DNA of 64,000 nt from CADCWK01 sp965218235 (GCA_965218235.1 OZ244596.1:1984001-2048000); one strand, 5' to 3'. Positions 26,484-35,304 are shown, counted from the stretch's first letter. Program-made: numbers and translations. Notes: generated by a model from the letters alone, not told the origin.

Positions 26484-26535
26484 GCAGGGCGATGGCCGCT
26501 GCGGCGGCCGGGCTCGCAAGCGTCGCCCCTACAAG
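26484..26535 (-). repeat. Dispersed intergenic repeat copy (inverted)
   Basis: Reverse-complement copy containing GGCCGCTGCGGCGGCCGG and CTCGCAAGCGTCGCCCCTAC. Faces the copy at 26330-26385 across about 100 bases. Confidence 0.8.
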
Positions 26536-26589
26536 GGCTGACGCCGCGTTCTCGAGCAAGTGCCCTTCGCCTCCCTCGAACCGAGCCGA

Positions 26590-27261
26590 TCAGGATGTTG
26601 GGAACGCGAACGTCCGGACGGCCCGAACGACCTGGCCGACGTTCGCCAGCGACCGGTCGATGTCGCCCCGCTGGCCGAAGCTGTGGTCCGCGCCCTCGAT
26701 CCGTTCGACCGTGACCGCCGGTCGTTCCCGGAGGCGGTCGTTCGTGCCCTGATCGAAGTGGTGGTCGGCCGTCCCGATGACGATCAGCGACGGCACGTCA
26801 GTTGTCGCCAGCCGCTCGGCGATATCGGCGTCGCGGAGGAGCGGCGTCAGCCAGACCAGCCGGACGATCCGGTCGTCGCCGGCGAGTTCTGTCCAGTCAA
26901 CGTCCGCCAGCCCAAGTGTCGTCAGAGACTTGGCGATCACCGTCACGTTTCGGACGTCGTGCGCGCTGAGCATCGCCGCGACGCCAGCCCGGACGTCATC
27001 GGCCAGCCATCCCCGCTGCTGTCGGTCCAGTGGAAAGGCGGCGAATCGCTCGTCCTGGCTGTACCCGGGCGCCAGGCTGAGGACCGCCGCACCCTGATCG
27101 AGCGCCATCTCTTCAAGATAGTAGAAGGCGGGCATGACGCAGGTGTAGCCCAGCCCCGGCAACATCACGACGCCATGCTCCGGTTCCTCGCCCTGTGCCG
27201 TCAGCTCCACCGCGATGGACCGTCCGCCGCCTCCGGTGGTCTCGAAGCTGGTCATCGTCAT
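26590..27261 (-). CDS. Alpha/beta hydrolase (Tex30/dienelactone-hydrolase-like)
   Basis: A 223-residue serine-hydrolase-fold protein. The nucleophile is likely Ser in VIAKSLTTLG (a variant of GxSxG also seen in KANL3/Tex30-type proteins), with Asp in IVIGTADHHFDQG and His in IEGADHSFGQ. GGGAG lies 6 bases upstream of the ATG at 27261. It is divergent from the DUF2089 operon. Substrate unknown. Confidence 0.82.
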   Translation of the reverse strand: MTMTSFETTGGGGRSIAVELTAQGEEPEHGVVMLPGLGYTCVMPAFYYLEEMALDQGAAVLSLAPGYSQDERFAAFPLDRQQRGWLADDVRAGVAAMLSAHDVRNVTVIAKSLTTLGLADVDWTELAGDDRIVRLVWLTPLLRDADIAERLATTDVPSLIVIGTADHHFDQGTNDRLRERPAVTVERIEGADHSFGQRGDIDRSLANVGQVVRAVRTFAFPTS

Positions 27262-27400
27262 GGATGCTCCCTCGCCTGCCCTCGATCCGTATGTCGGTCT
27301 GGCGTCGTTTCAAAGAGCGTATCAGGACGCTCGTCCGATTGCTTCGTCGGATGTCCTTCGGCGAGCGATCAAGGACGATGTTGAGATAATCAATATGGGG

Positions 27401-27429
27401 TTGACTAATATCAATGTCGGGTGTAACTT
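27401..27429 (+). promoter_or_regulatory. Candidate promoter of the DUF2089 operon
   Basis: TTGACT at 27401 matches the -35 consensus at five of six bases and lies 17 bases before TAACTT at 27424, a weak -10. The stretch 27375-27415 is strikingly AT-rich for this genome, with ATCAATAT and AATATCAAT side by side, and separates divergent genes, so regulator binding here is plausible. Confidence 0.4.
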
Positions 27430-27519
27430 CGTCGCATGACCGGTTGAGGTTCCCGAAACGGTGATCCAGAGCCGACCGTCTGGAACGAACCCGTCCGTCC
27501 TTGTGAGAAAGCCACACGC

Positions 27520-27939
27520 ATGCAGCTCCCCACGCAACTCCCCACCGTCCTCGGCCGATGCCCGGTCTGCACCAGCGAGTTGCAGGTAACCCGGCTCCAC
27601 TGCCCCAACTGCGACACCGGCATCGACGGCCGCTTCCGGCTGTCCCGCTTCCAGCGCCTCAGCGTTGACCAGCTCGGCTTCGTCGAGGCCTTCATCCGCA
27701 ACCGCGGCATCATCAAGGACGTCGAGGCCGAGCTCGGTATCTCCTACCCGACGGTCCGGGCCCGGCTGGACGAGGCGATCCGGGCGATGGGCTTCCCCTC
27801 CAGCGAGGAGGGCGGCCGGACCGGTCGCGACCAGGTCCAGATGCGGGAGGACCGCCGCGGCATCCTCGAGGACCTGCAGGCCAAGCGGATCACCGCCGAC
27901 GAGGCCCACCGCAGGTTGCAGGCGCTGACGACGGGTTGA
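27520..27939 (+). CDS. DUF2089-family protein with N-terminal zinc ribbon
   Basis: A 139-residue protein. Residues 14-34 hold a CPVC...CPNC zinc ribbon; the following helical part (FQRLSVDQLGFVEAFIRNRGIIKDVEAELGISYPTVRARLDEAI) is a helix-turn-helix-like region, consistent with the DUF2089 family of putative transcriptional regulators. The C-terminus (REDRRGILEDLQAKRITADEAHRRLQAL) is a SHOCT-like helical pair. It is the first of three genes with short spacing that all carry this last motif. A role as DNA-binding regulator of the downstream pair is inferred. Confidence 0.87.
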   Translation: MQLPTQLPTVLGRCPVCTSELQVTRLHCPNCDTGIDGRFRLSRFQRLSVDQLGFVEAFIRNRGIIKDVEAELGISYPTVRARLDEAIRAMGFPSSEEGGRTGRDQVQMREDRRGILEDLQAKRITADEAHRRLQALTTG

Positions 27940-27983
27940 CCAACACCCGGCCGTGACCGGATCCCCCCCGAGGAGGACAACCG

Positions 27984-28706
27984 ATGACGACGATTCGCGG
28001 CCACGCGGCTCTACTCCTGGCGATGCTCCCCGCCCTCGCCACTCGATCGCTTACGACGGGCGACGATCCCGGCGCCGGAAAGCCCGACATCGTCCGCGTC
28101 GGCGCGCCGGTGGGGCGGGCGGGCGTGCTGGAGCTGCTCGAGAGCGGGATGATCAGCACCGAGGAGGCGCTCGACCTGCTGGATGGGATCGATCAGACCG
28201 GTCCGGAGGCGGGAACGGGCGACGAGAAGGCGGCATCCGATCGCCGGCCTGGTCCGCTGGCGCCGCCCGCCCGCCGCGCCCGACCGGCCCGGCTGACACG
28301 GGCCGGGCTGGAGGCGGCCTGGGAACCGGACGACTCACCTGATGCCGGCCAGGGCCGGGAGGGCCGGGAGGCGCGGCGAGCGGCCCGGCAGGCCGAACGG
28401 GAAACGCGACAGGCCGAGCGGGAGGCCCGGCGATCGGCAGCCACGGCCGGGCGGTACGACCCCGGCTTCGGTGGCAAGCGGACCTTCCGGATCCAGGTCG
28501 ATGACGCCAACGGGTCGAAGGTCAACCTCGCCCTGCCGATCGGCTTCCTCGACACCGGTCTCAAGGTCGCCGAGCGGTTCTCTCCGGGGCTGCTGGACGG
28601 CGCTGTCGGCAACTCCATCCGCCGGGCGGTCGGCGGCGGGCAGGCTGGCACGATCATCGAGGTCGACGACGGTGCCGGCCAGCACGTCCGGATCGCGATC
28701 GAATAG
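27984..28706 (+). CDS. SHOCT-motif protein with charged coil
   Basis: A 240-residue protein. Its N-terminus has LELLESGMISTEEALDLLDG (residues about 47-66), a SHOCT-like helical pair. A Pro/Arg-rich linker and a charged repeat follow (ARRAARQAERETRQAERE, around residues 128-145), then a C-terminal domain with FRIQVDDANGSKVNLALPIGFLDTGLKVAERF. GAGGAGG precedes the ATG at 27984. The gene starts 44 bases after the DUF2089 gene. No enzymatic motif is visible; the composition suggests a protein-protein or membrane-surface adaptor. Confidence 0.78.
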   Translation: MTTIRGHAALLLAMLPALATRSLTTGDDPGAGKPDIVRVGAPVGRAGVLELLESGMISTEEALDLLDGIDQTGPEAGTGDEKAASDRRPGPLAPPARRARPARLTRAGLEAAWEPDDSPDAGQGREGREARRAARQAERETRQAEREARRSAATAGRYDPGFGGKRTFRIQVDDANGSKVNLALPIGFLDTGLKVAERFSPGLLDGAVGNSIRRAVGGGQAGTIIEVDDGAGQHVRIAIE

Positions 28707-28755
28707 CGCCGGTCACGCCCTCACTTCTGACAGACGGAAAGCATGAACGAACGGG

Positions 28756-28779
28756 TGCCCAGGGTGGGTGCCCTGGGCA
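28756..28779 (+). other. Hairpin in the leader of the DUF4097 gene
   Basis: TGCCCAGGG and CCCTGGGCA form a 9-bp perfect stem around a 6-base loop, 45 bases before the GTG start at 28824. It is not followed by a U-run, so an mRNA-processing or translation-tuning role is more likely than termination. Confidence 0.6.
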
Positions 28780-28823
28780 GACACACCCTCGTGAGCGCCG
28801 GCGGGACCGGCAGGAGAGCAACC

Positions 28824-30179
28824 GTGAGCGAGCAGATGCACGTCGAGGTCTTCGGGGACGACGAAGAAGTGACCTTCAACCTCAATGCGAAGGACGCGAC
28901 CCGGCCGATCGAGATCCACGTCGATTCGACCAGCGGCGAGACGACGCTCCACGCGACCAGCCGGGACGACATCCAGGTCTGGCTGGAGATCACCGGCCGG
29001 TCAGCGCATTACCCGATCGTGACCGCCAACTGGGATGGCAGCCGGCTCAACATCAAGCCGGCGAAGGGCGCCGGAATCAGCCGGATTCTGCGTGGTTCGC
29101 CTGGCTTCAATGTCCGGATCGAGGTGCCGCGCTCGCTGATGTCGAAGCGGGGCGGCCGCGGGATCGTCGCCCGGCTGGCGTCGGCCTCCGGCGAGATCAA
29201 CGTCGGGGAGCTGACCGGCGATCTCAGATTGACGACGGCGTCCGGCGATCTCACGCTGGGCGATGTCGCCGGGCTGGTCGAATGCCATTCCGCCAGCGGC
29301 GACATCTCGATCCATCAGATCACCGGCCAGCTCCGCGTAAACACGGCCAGCGGCGACGTCTCGATCGGTGAGTCGATCCTCGACCGCTGGGAGGTGAACA
29401 CCGTCAGTGGGAGCGTTGACAGCGGGACGGTACTGGCGGGAACCGGTCCCTATCGTGTCAACACGGTCAGCGGTGACGCCGAGCTGCGGCTGGGCGTGCT
29501 GTCGGTGGCCGGCCGGCCGGACGCGTATATGCTGGAATCGACGACGTTGTCCGGCGATCTCGAGGTCGAAGGGATCGCCCGCAAGCTCGGGAAGCGGCGC
29601 TGGCACCTCGGGGCCGGAGAGCGCCCGTCCACGTCGGTCCGGCTCAGCAGCGTCAGTGGTGACGCCTCGGTCATGGTCGAGCCGGCCTCGATCGACGTCG
29701 ACCTGGCACTGGTGAACGGTGCGTGGACTGGCTCGGCCTGGAACAGGGAAACCGAGTCCGCCAGGACGCCAGACCGTGACGCATCCAGGGAAGGCTCCAA
29801 GGCCGATGAAGAGACTGACTTTGCCTCCGCCATGGGCAAGGTCGACTGGGCAGGGATCGACCAATCGGTCAACAACGCGATCGACTCAGCCTTTGGGCGA
29901 TCGGGCAACAGGCCACCGGCCCCCGCCGCCCCCGCACCTTCAGCGGCGCCGGTCGCTCCGGCCACACCCGCCACACCAGCGGCTCCCGTCGCGCCGATCC
30001 CGCCCACGAGGAGCGATGACCTGGTGTCGGACAGCGATGCCGCCCTGACGCCCCAGTCCCCTCCGGGGCTGACCGAGGACGAGCGCCGCCTGGACGTTCT
30101 TCGCCGGATCGAGCGGGGCGAGCTCTCGGTCGAGGAGGGCATGGCCCAGCTGGACGGTCCGGGGCCCGCCCGGAGCTAG
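28824..30179 (+). CDS. DUF4097 beta-helix protein with C-terminal SHOCT-like motif
   Basis: A 451-residue protein. Its core is a run of short repeats of the type TASGDLTLGDVAG, SASGDISIHQITG, TASGDVSIGES and TVSGDAELRLG (residues about 110-240), the DUF4097/YvlB beta-solenoid signature. A low-complexity Pro/Ala linker follows (APAAPAPSAAPVAPATPAT), and the C-terminus has LDVLRRIERGELSVEEGMAQLDG. The GTG at 28824 was preferred over the ATG at 28743 because GGAG lies 7 bases upstream and a 9-bp hairpin sits in the skipped segment. Related proteins in Firmicutes respond to envelope stress; a similar role here is inference. Confidence 0.85.
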   Translation: MSEQMHVEVFGDDEEVTFNLNAKDATRPIEIHVDSTSGETTLHATSRDDIQVWLEITGRSAHYPIVTANWDGSRLNIKPAKGAGISRILRGSPGFNVRIEVPRSLMSKRGGRGIVARLASASGEINVGELTGDLRLTTASGDLTLGDVAGLVECHSASGDISIHQITGQLRVNTASGDVSIGESILDRWEVNTVSGSVDSGTVLAGTGPYRVNTVSGDAELRLGVLSVAGRPDAYMLESTTLSGDLEVEGIARKLGKRRWHLGAGERPSTSVRLSSVSGDASVMVEPASIDVDLALVNGAWTGSAWNRETESARTPDRDASREGSKADEETDFASAMGKVDWAGIDQSVNNAIDSAFGRSGNRPPAPAAPAPSAAPVAPATPATPAAPVAPIPPTRSDDLVSDSDAALTPQSPPGLTEDERRLDVLRRIERGELSVEEGMAQLDGPGPARS

Positions 30180-30302
30180 CCGCTCGGCCCGGCAGGCGGC
30201 GCCGTTGCCGACCAGTCAGCTCTCCCACCACCTGTGATGACACCGATCGGAAGACACATCGAACAGCCCGGCGAGGGACCTTCGCCAGGGGAGGGGGATT
30301 CC

Positions 30303-30485
30303 ATGTACCGCACCGAGTACGAGATGTCCGAGTTGGTCCACGCGCGACAGGCCGAGGTCATTCGAGACTGCCAGCGCACGAAAGTCCGGCCGATGTTGAA
30401 GTCCCGTCCGGCCAGCAGCCGGGTCCGCCGCGCGATCGGCCACCGCTTCGTCGTCATCGGCACCGCCCTGGCTGGCCCGCTGTAG
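30303..30485 (+). CDS. Small hypothetical basic protein (60 aa)
   Basis: MYRTEYEMSELVHARQAEVI opens a short basic protein with a helical N-terminal half and a C-terminal hydrophobic end (IGHRFVVIGTALAGPL). The ATG at 30303 is preceded by a strong GGGGAGGGGG purine stretch. No named family recognised. It lies between the DUF4097 gene and an MFS gene on the same strand. Confidence 0.6.
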   Translation: MYRTEYEMSELVHARQAEVIRDCQRTKVRPMLKSRPASSRVRRAIGHRFVVIGTALAGPL

Positions 30486-30604
30486 GAGTGGGTCAGGGCG
30501 GCTCCGGGTCGACCAATGACCTGTGACACCTCACCAGCTCCTGTTCCAAGCGGGTCAATGCATGACCCAGTCCCGCCGACCAGACCGCGAAGGAGCCTGT
30601 TCCC

Positions 30605-31900
30605 GTGGAAGCCAGTTCGACGACGATGCCCGGGAATCCAGCGGCGGCGAACGTCAACCGGCCGCCCTTCGCCGGGCTGTTCCTCGCTCAGGTCCTCTCC
30701 GTCTTCGGCAACAGCCTGACCGCGATCGCGATCCCCTGGTTCGTGCTCGACACCACCGGTTCGGTCGCCCGGACCGGCGTGGTCGCGGCAGCCTCCGTCG
30801 TGCCGGCGATCATCGCGATGGCGATCGGCAGTGCGGCTGTCGACCGGTTCGGCTTCCGCCGAATGAGCATCGTCAGCGACCTGCTCAGCATGGTCACGGT
30901 CGCGGCGATCCCGCTGGCCTATCTGACGGTCGGGCTCAGCCTGCCGCTGCTGCTGGCGCTGGTGTTCCTCGGGGCGCTTTTCGACGCGCCCGGCTCGACC
31001 GCCCGCTCGTCCCTGGTGCCGGGGTTGGCCGAGCGGGCCGGGGTTCCGCTGGAGCGAGCCAACGGTCTGGTCTCGGGCATCCAGGGAATAGCGATGTTAG
31101 CGGGTCCGATCGTGGGCGGCGTGCTGATCGGCCTGGTCGGCGCCAGCAACGTGCTCTGGTTCAACGCCGCGACGTTCGCCCTCTCGGTCCTGATCGTCCT
31201 GGTGATGATTCCGGCGGGAGCGGCGCCGTCGGCCGGTGACGCGACGGCGGCCGTCTCATACCTGGACGAGGTCCGTGAGGGCTGGCGCTTCGTCCTGGCT
31301 CATCCACTCATCCGCCCGATCATGCTGGTCGCGACCGCGATCAACTTCGTCACGAACCCGCTCTTCGCAGTCCTGCTACCGGCCTGGGTCAATGGCCGGA
31401 TCGGCAACCCGCAGGTGCTCGGCTTCCTGCTGGCCGGCTTTGGCGGCGGGAGCCTGGCGGGGATCGCCCTCTACAGCTGGGTCGGGCATCGCCTCCCCCG
31501 ATTTCCAATCTGTGTCGCCGGGATCGGCGTCTTCGCCGTCGCCGCACTGGCCTTCGCGGTCGGACCGGCCTGGCCGGTGCTCCTGATGGTCCTCGTTGTG
31601 ACGGGGATCGTTTCGGCGCCGGTCAACCCGATCATCTTCACGGTGATCCAGGAGATCGTTCCGGTCGATCTGCTGGGCCGGGCGATGGGCGCGATCTTCG
31701 CGACGGCGCTCGTCGCGTCGCCGGTCGGTCTGCTCATGTCCGGGCTGCTGGTCGAGTCGGTGGGGCTCGGGATGACCTTCGTCGTCGCCGGCACGCTGCT
31801 GACCGTCGTCACCCTGTGGATGACCCGGAGCGTGGCGCTTCGCCAGATCGGCGACCACCCGCGTCAGGAGCCACTCTCGCGGCCCGCACCGGCGCACTGA
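30605..31900 (+). CDS. MFS transporter (multidrug/macrolide efflux-like)
   Basis: A 431-residue twelve-segment major facilitator protein. It begins with a short tail, then FAGLFLAQVLSVFGNSLTAIAIPWFVL, and has the loop DRFGFRRMSIVSD between segments 2 and 3. The pattern, including FDAPGSTARSSLVPGLAE, matches the MFS_3 group that includes EntS and macrolide exporters. GTG start at 30605 with AAGGAG 9 bases upstream. Substrate not predictable. Confidence 0.88.
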   Translation: MEASSTTMPGNPAAANVNRPPFAGLFLAQVLSVFGNSLTAIAIPWFVLDTTGSVARTGVVAAASVVPAIIAMAIGSAAVDRFGFRRMSIVSDLLSMVTVAAIPLAYLTVGLSLPLLLALVFLGALFDAPGSTARSSLVPGLAERAGVPLERANGLVSGIQGIAMLAGPIVGGVLIGLVGASNVLWFNAATFALSVLIVLVMIPAGAAPSAGDATAAVSYLDEVREGWRFVLAHPLIRPIMLVATAINFVTNPLFAVLLPAWVNGRIGNPQVLGFLLAGFGGGSLAGIALYSWVGHRLPRFPICVAGIGVFAVAALAFAVGPAWPVLLMVLVVTGIVSAPVNPIIFTVIQEIVPVDLLGRAMGAIFATALVASPVGLLMSGLLVESVGLGMTFVVAGTLLTVVTLWMTRSVALRQIGDHPRQEPLSRPAPAH

Positions 31901-32157
31901 GCCGGGACCGGTCAAGGCCTGGCGCGGTCCCGACGTCAGGTCCTTTCGACACCATCCGGACCGGTTTTGTTAACGCTGCCCAAAGTGACTCATGTTATTC
32001 TGCGCCGCGTTCACCTTTTGGCAAGACGATGGCCCCGCCCTTGCTGTAAGTTTGCCTTGTCGCCGGTGCGACGGGCGAGACGCTCGACCGGGCTCCGGAC
32101 CTACGATGTCGTTCAACGATTGCGGCCCGCTCGCCGGGCCTCAGGAGGAAGCCGAGC

Positions 32158-32643
32158 ATGACCTCTTCGCCAGATCAGCCGACCCGCTTCGCGACCATCG
32201 GTCGCCGCCAGATCATCGGAGCGGCTGCCGCGCTCGTGATCGCCCCTGCCGCCGTCGCGGCCGCCTACGCCAAGCCGTCCAGCCAGGACGCCACCCCCGG
32301 CGCAACCCCCGGTACCCCGGGCGCCACGCCCGAGGGCACACCGGCCAGCGGGACCCCCGCTGCCGGCGGCGCTACAACGCTCGAGATTGGCGAGTACGAT
32401 CTCTACTTCGATCCGAAGGAAGTCTCGATCCCGGCGAACACGGACGTCATGGTCACCGTTACCAACAATGGGGCACTCCAGCACAACTGGGACGTCCTCG
32501 GCACCGACTTCGAGACGAAGATCGCCGGTGGTGGTGATGTTCAGACGATCACGGTCAACCTACCGGCCGGCTCGTACGACCTCCAGTGCGATGTGCCGGG
32601 CCACGCCGCGGCCGGCATGGTCGGTGTGCTGACCGTCGCCTAG
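32158..32643 (+). CDS. Secreted cupredoxin (sulfocyanin/plastocyanin-like)
   Basis: A 161-residue exported blue-copper protein. The N-terminus has a twin-arginine signal (GRRQIIGAAAALVIAPAAVAA), then a Thr/Pro/Gly/Ala linker, then a single cupredoxin domain from about residue 75 (TLEIGEYDLYFDPKEVSIPA). Copper ligands are visible as His in LQHNWDVLG, Cys in LQCDVPGHAAAGM, and the His and Met of the same segment. It likely carries electrons at the outer face of the membrane. AGGAGG lies before the ATG at 32158. It is closely related to each half of the two-domain protein at 50330-51208. A strong terminator follows. Confidence 0.92.
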   Translation: MTSSPDQPTRFATIGRRQIIGAAAALVIAPAAVAAAYAKPSSQDATPGATPGTPGATPEGTPASGTPAAGGATTLEIGEYDLYFDPKEVSIPANTDVMVTVTNNGALQHNWDVLGTDFETKIAGGGDVQTITVNLPAGSYDLQCDVPGHAAAGMVGVLTVA

Positions 32644-32677
32644 CCCAGCGCCAGTCGACGTTCATTTGAGACGACCC

Positions 32678-32713
32678 GTCAGGCTCCGTTCCCGAGAGGG
32701 AACGGAGCCTGAC
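32678..32713 (+). terminator. Rho-independent-type terminator after the cupredoxin gene
   Basis: A 16-bp perfect stem (GTCAGGCTCCGTTCCC with its complement) around a GAGA loop, followed by TGTTGTCCTT. It lies 34 bases after the cupredoxin stop. Confidence 0.85.
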
Positions 32714-32807
32714 TGTTGTCCTTGCCACCTTCGACGGTGGACCAGACCGAGACGGTCGAACGGGCTAGAATCATCGCACCGACCCGTCCAGCTGGAGGTC
32801 CATCACG

Positions 32808-33386
32808 ATGCGGTCACCCTATCTCTCGACCGAGCGGCTAACTCTCCGGACGATGGTTGCCGCCGACGCTGCCGTGGCGACCGGCTGGTTTCCCGCGCCG
32901 TTTCCCGTCAGCGCCGAGCAGGCCGGTCGCTGGCTGGTGGATGCCCACCGCTCGTCGCCGTGGGACGATCCGGCAACGCTCTGGCTGGCGATCGTTCGGC
33001 ATGGGTCCGATGGAGTCGGGACGATCGACTGTGTCATCGGCGGGGTCCGGCTGCTCCATCCCCGCGCCAGGACGAGTGACCTCTCGGTTCACCCTGCTCC
33101 ACACCTCACCTTCGAGGAGAGCGATGCTCTCCAGGCCGAGGTCGTCCGACTGGCCGTGCCCTGGGTGCGGGACGAGCTGGAGGCGATGGTCCTGACGCTT
33201 TCGATCGGCTCGGATCAGCCCGACTCGATCGCGGCGGCGGAGGGCCTCGGAATGATTCGGGCCGCGCGGCTGCGCGAGCACCTCGCCCGGTCCGGGAAGC
33301 GTGCCGACCTGCTCTGGTATCAGGCGCTAAACCCGCGCGGTCGCGCTCCCGATCCCACAACTTCGAACGGAGCGTCCGGTGCGTAA
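32808..33386 (+). CDS. GNAT-family acetyltransferase-like protein
   Basis: A 192-residue protein of the RimJ/RimL-like GNAT fold: it opens LSTERLTLRTMVAADAAVATGWF and has the C-terminal ...DSIAAAEGLGMIRAARLREHLARSGKRADLLWYQAL pattern typical of the family end. The acetyl-CoA loop (Q/R-x-x-G-x-G/A) is not clear, so activity is uncertain. It overlaps the next GNAT gene by 8 bases, and the two are probably co-translated. Confidence 0.75.
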   Translation: MRSPYLSTERLTLRTMVAADAAVATGWFPAPFPVSAEQAGRWLVDAHRSSPWDDPATLWLAIVRHGSDGVGTIDCVIGGVRLLHPRARTSDLSVHPAPHLTFEESDALQAEVVRLAVPWVRDELEAMVLTLSIGSDQPDSIAAAEGLGMIRAARLREHLARSGKRADLLWYQALNPRGRAPDPTTSNGASGA

Positions 33387-33975
33387 CCCGATCCTCGCTG
33401 GCGACCGGGTCTATCTGCGGCCCCTCGAGACGTCCGACGCCCTGGCCTTCGCGGAGGCGACGGCCGCCGAGACGACGACGTTCTCCAAGAGCGGCCGGCT
33501 GCCGCTCAGCCCGCTGATGTTCGAGCAGGAGTTCGTCGGGGCCGTCCCGAGCCACCCTCCCGGCGCGATCAGCTTCGGCGTGGTGCGGATTGCGGACGAC
33601 CGGTTGCTTGGGAGCGTCGCGCTGCTCGACATCGACTGGGTCAACCGTACGGCCGAGACGGCAAGTTACCTATTGGGCGAGGATGTCCGTGGGCAGGGCT
33701 ACGGGACCGAGGCGAAGATGCTGCTGCTCGAGTACGCCTTCGACCGGATCCAGCTCCACGTCGTCCAGTCGTGGGTCCGTTCGACCAACTCCCGTTCGGC
33801 CAACGCGCTCGTCCGGCAGGGCTACCGGCTGGCCGGTCGGCGATACTGGAAGGGCTTCCAGGCCGGAGCCTACGTCGACCATCTCATCTTCGACCTGCTC
33901 CGGGACGAGTGGGTCGCGGCCCGGGAGACCTGGCGGTCGTCGGTCGTCGCCCGGAATGCCGGCGTCGACAGATAG
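33379..33975 (+). CDS. GNAT-family N-acetyltransferase
   Basis: A 198-residue RimJ/RimL-type acetyltransferase. The N-terminus is DRVYLRPLETSDALAFAEA; the acetyl-CoA loop is GEDVRGQGYGTEAKMLLLEYAF; the C-terminus has RSANALVRQGYRLAGRRYWKGF. Starts at GTG 33379, overlapping the preceding gene. The substrate (ribosomal protein N-terminus, amine or antibiotic) is not determined. Confidence 0.88.
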   Translation: MRNPILAGDRVYLRPLETSDALAFAEATAAETTTFSKSGRLPLSPLMFEQEFVGAVPSHPPGAISFGVVRIADDRLLGSVALLDIDWVNRTAETASYLLGEDVRGQGYGTEAKMLLLEYAFDRIQLHVVQSWVRSTNSRSANALVRQGYRLAGRRYWKGFQAGAYVDHLIFDLLRDEWVAARETWRSSVVARNAGVDR

Positions 33976-34056
33976 TGACGGCTCGACTCGGACCAACTTG
34001 ATCGAACGGGCCGGGACCGCCGACCTCGCAGTCATCAGGACAGGCGGCACGGCAGG

Positions 34057-34581
34057 ATGAGCGCGGCGCCGGACGACCGGAACACTCCCCGACAGCCAGA
34101 TCTCGACGAGGCCGCCGATTACTACGGCCTTCTCGGTGTGCGCTACGACGCCACGTCGGTCGAGATCACTCGGGCCTACCGCCGGGCGATGAAGCTCAAC
34201 CATCCGGACCGGCATCAGGGAGCCGGGCAGGAGCGGGCCGAGCAGCGGGCTCGCCGGATCAACGCCGCCTACGCCACCCTGAGCCGGATCGACCGCCGTC
34301 GTGCCTACGACCAGACGCTCCAGTCGCAGGTCGCGGACGACGCGCTGATGGGCCGGTACATCAACGGCGGCTTCACGCCGGATGACATCCGCCGGGCCAA
34401 GGCCGAGGCGACCCGGCCCTACCGACGCCGCATGACCGCCGCCGAGGAGCAGGAGCTCCGTCGCGCCCACCTCGCCACATACGTCAGCCTCGGGATCGCC
34501 TTCGGCGGCTTTCTCGCCGCGATCGTCCTGATGCTGGTGCTGCTCGGCATCATGGGGGCCGTGCTGCGCCTGCTCTTCTGA
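34057..34581 (+). CDS. Membrane-anchored J-domain protein
   Basis: A 174-residue protein with a J-domain at residues about 20-95 (DYYGLLGVRYDATSVEITRAY, then the HPD tripeptide in LNHPDRHQG). Only the J-domain is present, without the Gly/Phe, zinc and substrate-binding regions of DnaJ. The C-terminus has one hydrophobic segment (SLGIAFGGFLAAIVLMLVLLGI), so it probably recruits DnaK to the membrane surface. No dnaK is in the window. Confidence 0.9.
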   Translation: MSAAPDDRNTPRQPDLDEAADYYGLLGVRYDATSVEITRAYRRAMKLNHPDRHQGAGQERAEQRARRINAAYATLSRIDRRRAYDQTLQSQVADDALMGRYINGGFTPDDIRRAKAEATRPYRRRMTAAEEQELRRAHLATYVSLGIAFGGFLAAIVLMLVLLGIMGAVLRLLF

Positions 34582-34768
34582 CCGCGTGGAGTTTCGTTCG
34601 AGCGCCGAAGCGGACACCCTCTCGTACCGGGTGATGCATGTTGATTGGTCACCGTCGCCAAATTGCCCGCAATGGCGGTCCGTTCGCCGAGCCAGACTGG
34701 TAGAGCCCCCTCGCGATGGTGTCGCGCAAGTTTCGAACGTACGCGCTCAACGTCAAATAATTCTCAAC

Positions 34769-34872
34769 TGTTCTCGTAGGGGCGACGCTTGCGAGCCCGG
34801 CCGCCGCTGTTCTCGTAGGGGCGACGCTTGCGAGCCCGGCCGCCGCAGCGGCCTTCGCCGTCAGGCGAGACA
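34769..34872 (+). repeat. Tandem pair of the dispersed repeat
   Basis: The first roughly 38 bases (TGTTCTCGTAGGGGCGACGC to GCCGCCGC) occur twice head to tail; the second copy continues into the complete element with the GGCCGCCGCAGCGGCC hairpin and CGCCGTCAGGCGAGA. Confidence 0.85.
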
Positions 34873-34980
34873 GTGCCTCGCGACCTCCATTTTGATAATG
34901 GATAACTCGTCCGGCTGGGAATCGGTCTCAAACCAAGATCGTGAATCGCGACGCAGGACCGTCTCTAACACGTTGGTCGC

Positions 34981-35034
34981 CCTGCGGGGCGACGGCCGCT
35001 GCGGCGGCCGGGCTCGCAAGCTGCGCCCCTACGC
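34981..35034 (-). repeat. Dispersed intergenic repeat copy (inverted)
   Basis: Reverse-complement copy with GACGGCCGCTGCGGCGGCCG and CTCGCAAGCTGCGCCCCTAC, 110 bases from the tandem pair. Confidence 0.8.
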
Positions 35035-35304
35035 GACGGCCGGACCCCGAGGCGCTTCAAGTTTGCGTCTCATACGAAATCCAGATGAATACCCGACGAT
35101 CGCGGATCGCCTCTGGTTCGGCCACGAGCGGCCCTGAAGGGCACGGCTGAACGACGTTGGATTCGACGGTGACGGCTCACGGCGACGCACCGATCACGCG
35201 ACGGCCAAGGGTGTCGACCGGACCCGCCACCAATGTCCGTCAGCCGGGCCCTCAAGGCCGGTCGTGGCGGTCCGGATGAGCATAAGCATTACCCGGATTC
35301 CGTA

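Larger units (their letters stand above)
26200..26589. other. Intergenic region upstream of argG with two repeat copies
   Basis: The region carries two copies of the dispersed repeat in opposite orientation (26330-26385 and 26484-26535) and a small palindrome TCAAC-CTA-GTTGA at 26399-26411 between them. No gene. The argG promoter should lie here; the palindrome is a possible operator but short. Confidence 0.55.
34582..35304. other. Intergenic region rich in the dispersed repeat
   Basis: No gene is supported in these 723 bases. It contains a tandem pair of repeat units (34769-34872) and an inverted copy (34981-35034), with AT-richer sequence between (34740-34770 and 34880-34930). Confidence 0.6.

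Noticed and set aside
28743..28823. Upstream ATG of the DUF4097 gene
   Set aside because: The skipped 27 codons contain a 9-bp hairpin and no ribosome site, while GTG 28824 has GGAG at 7 bases.
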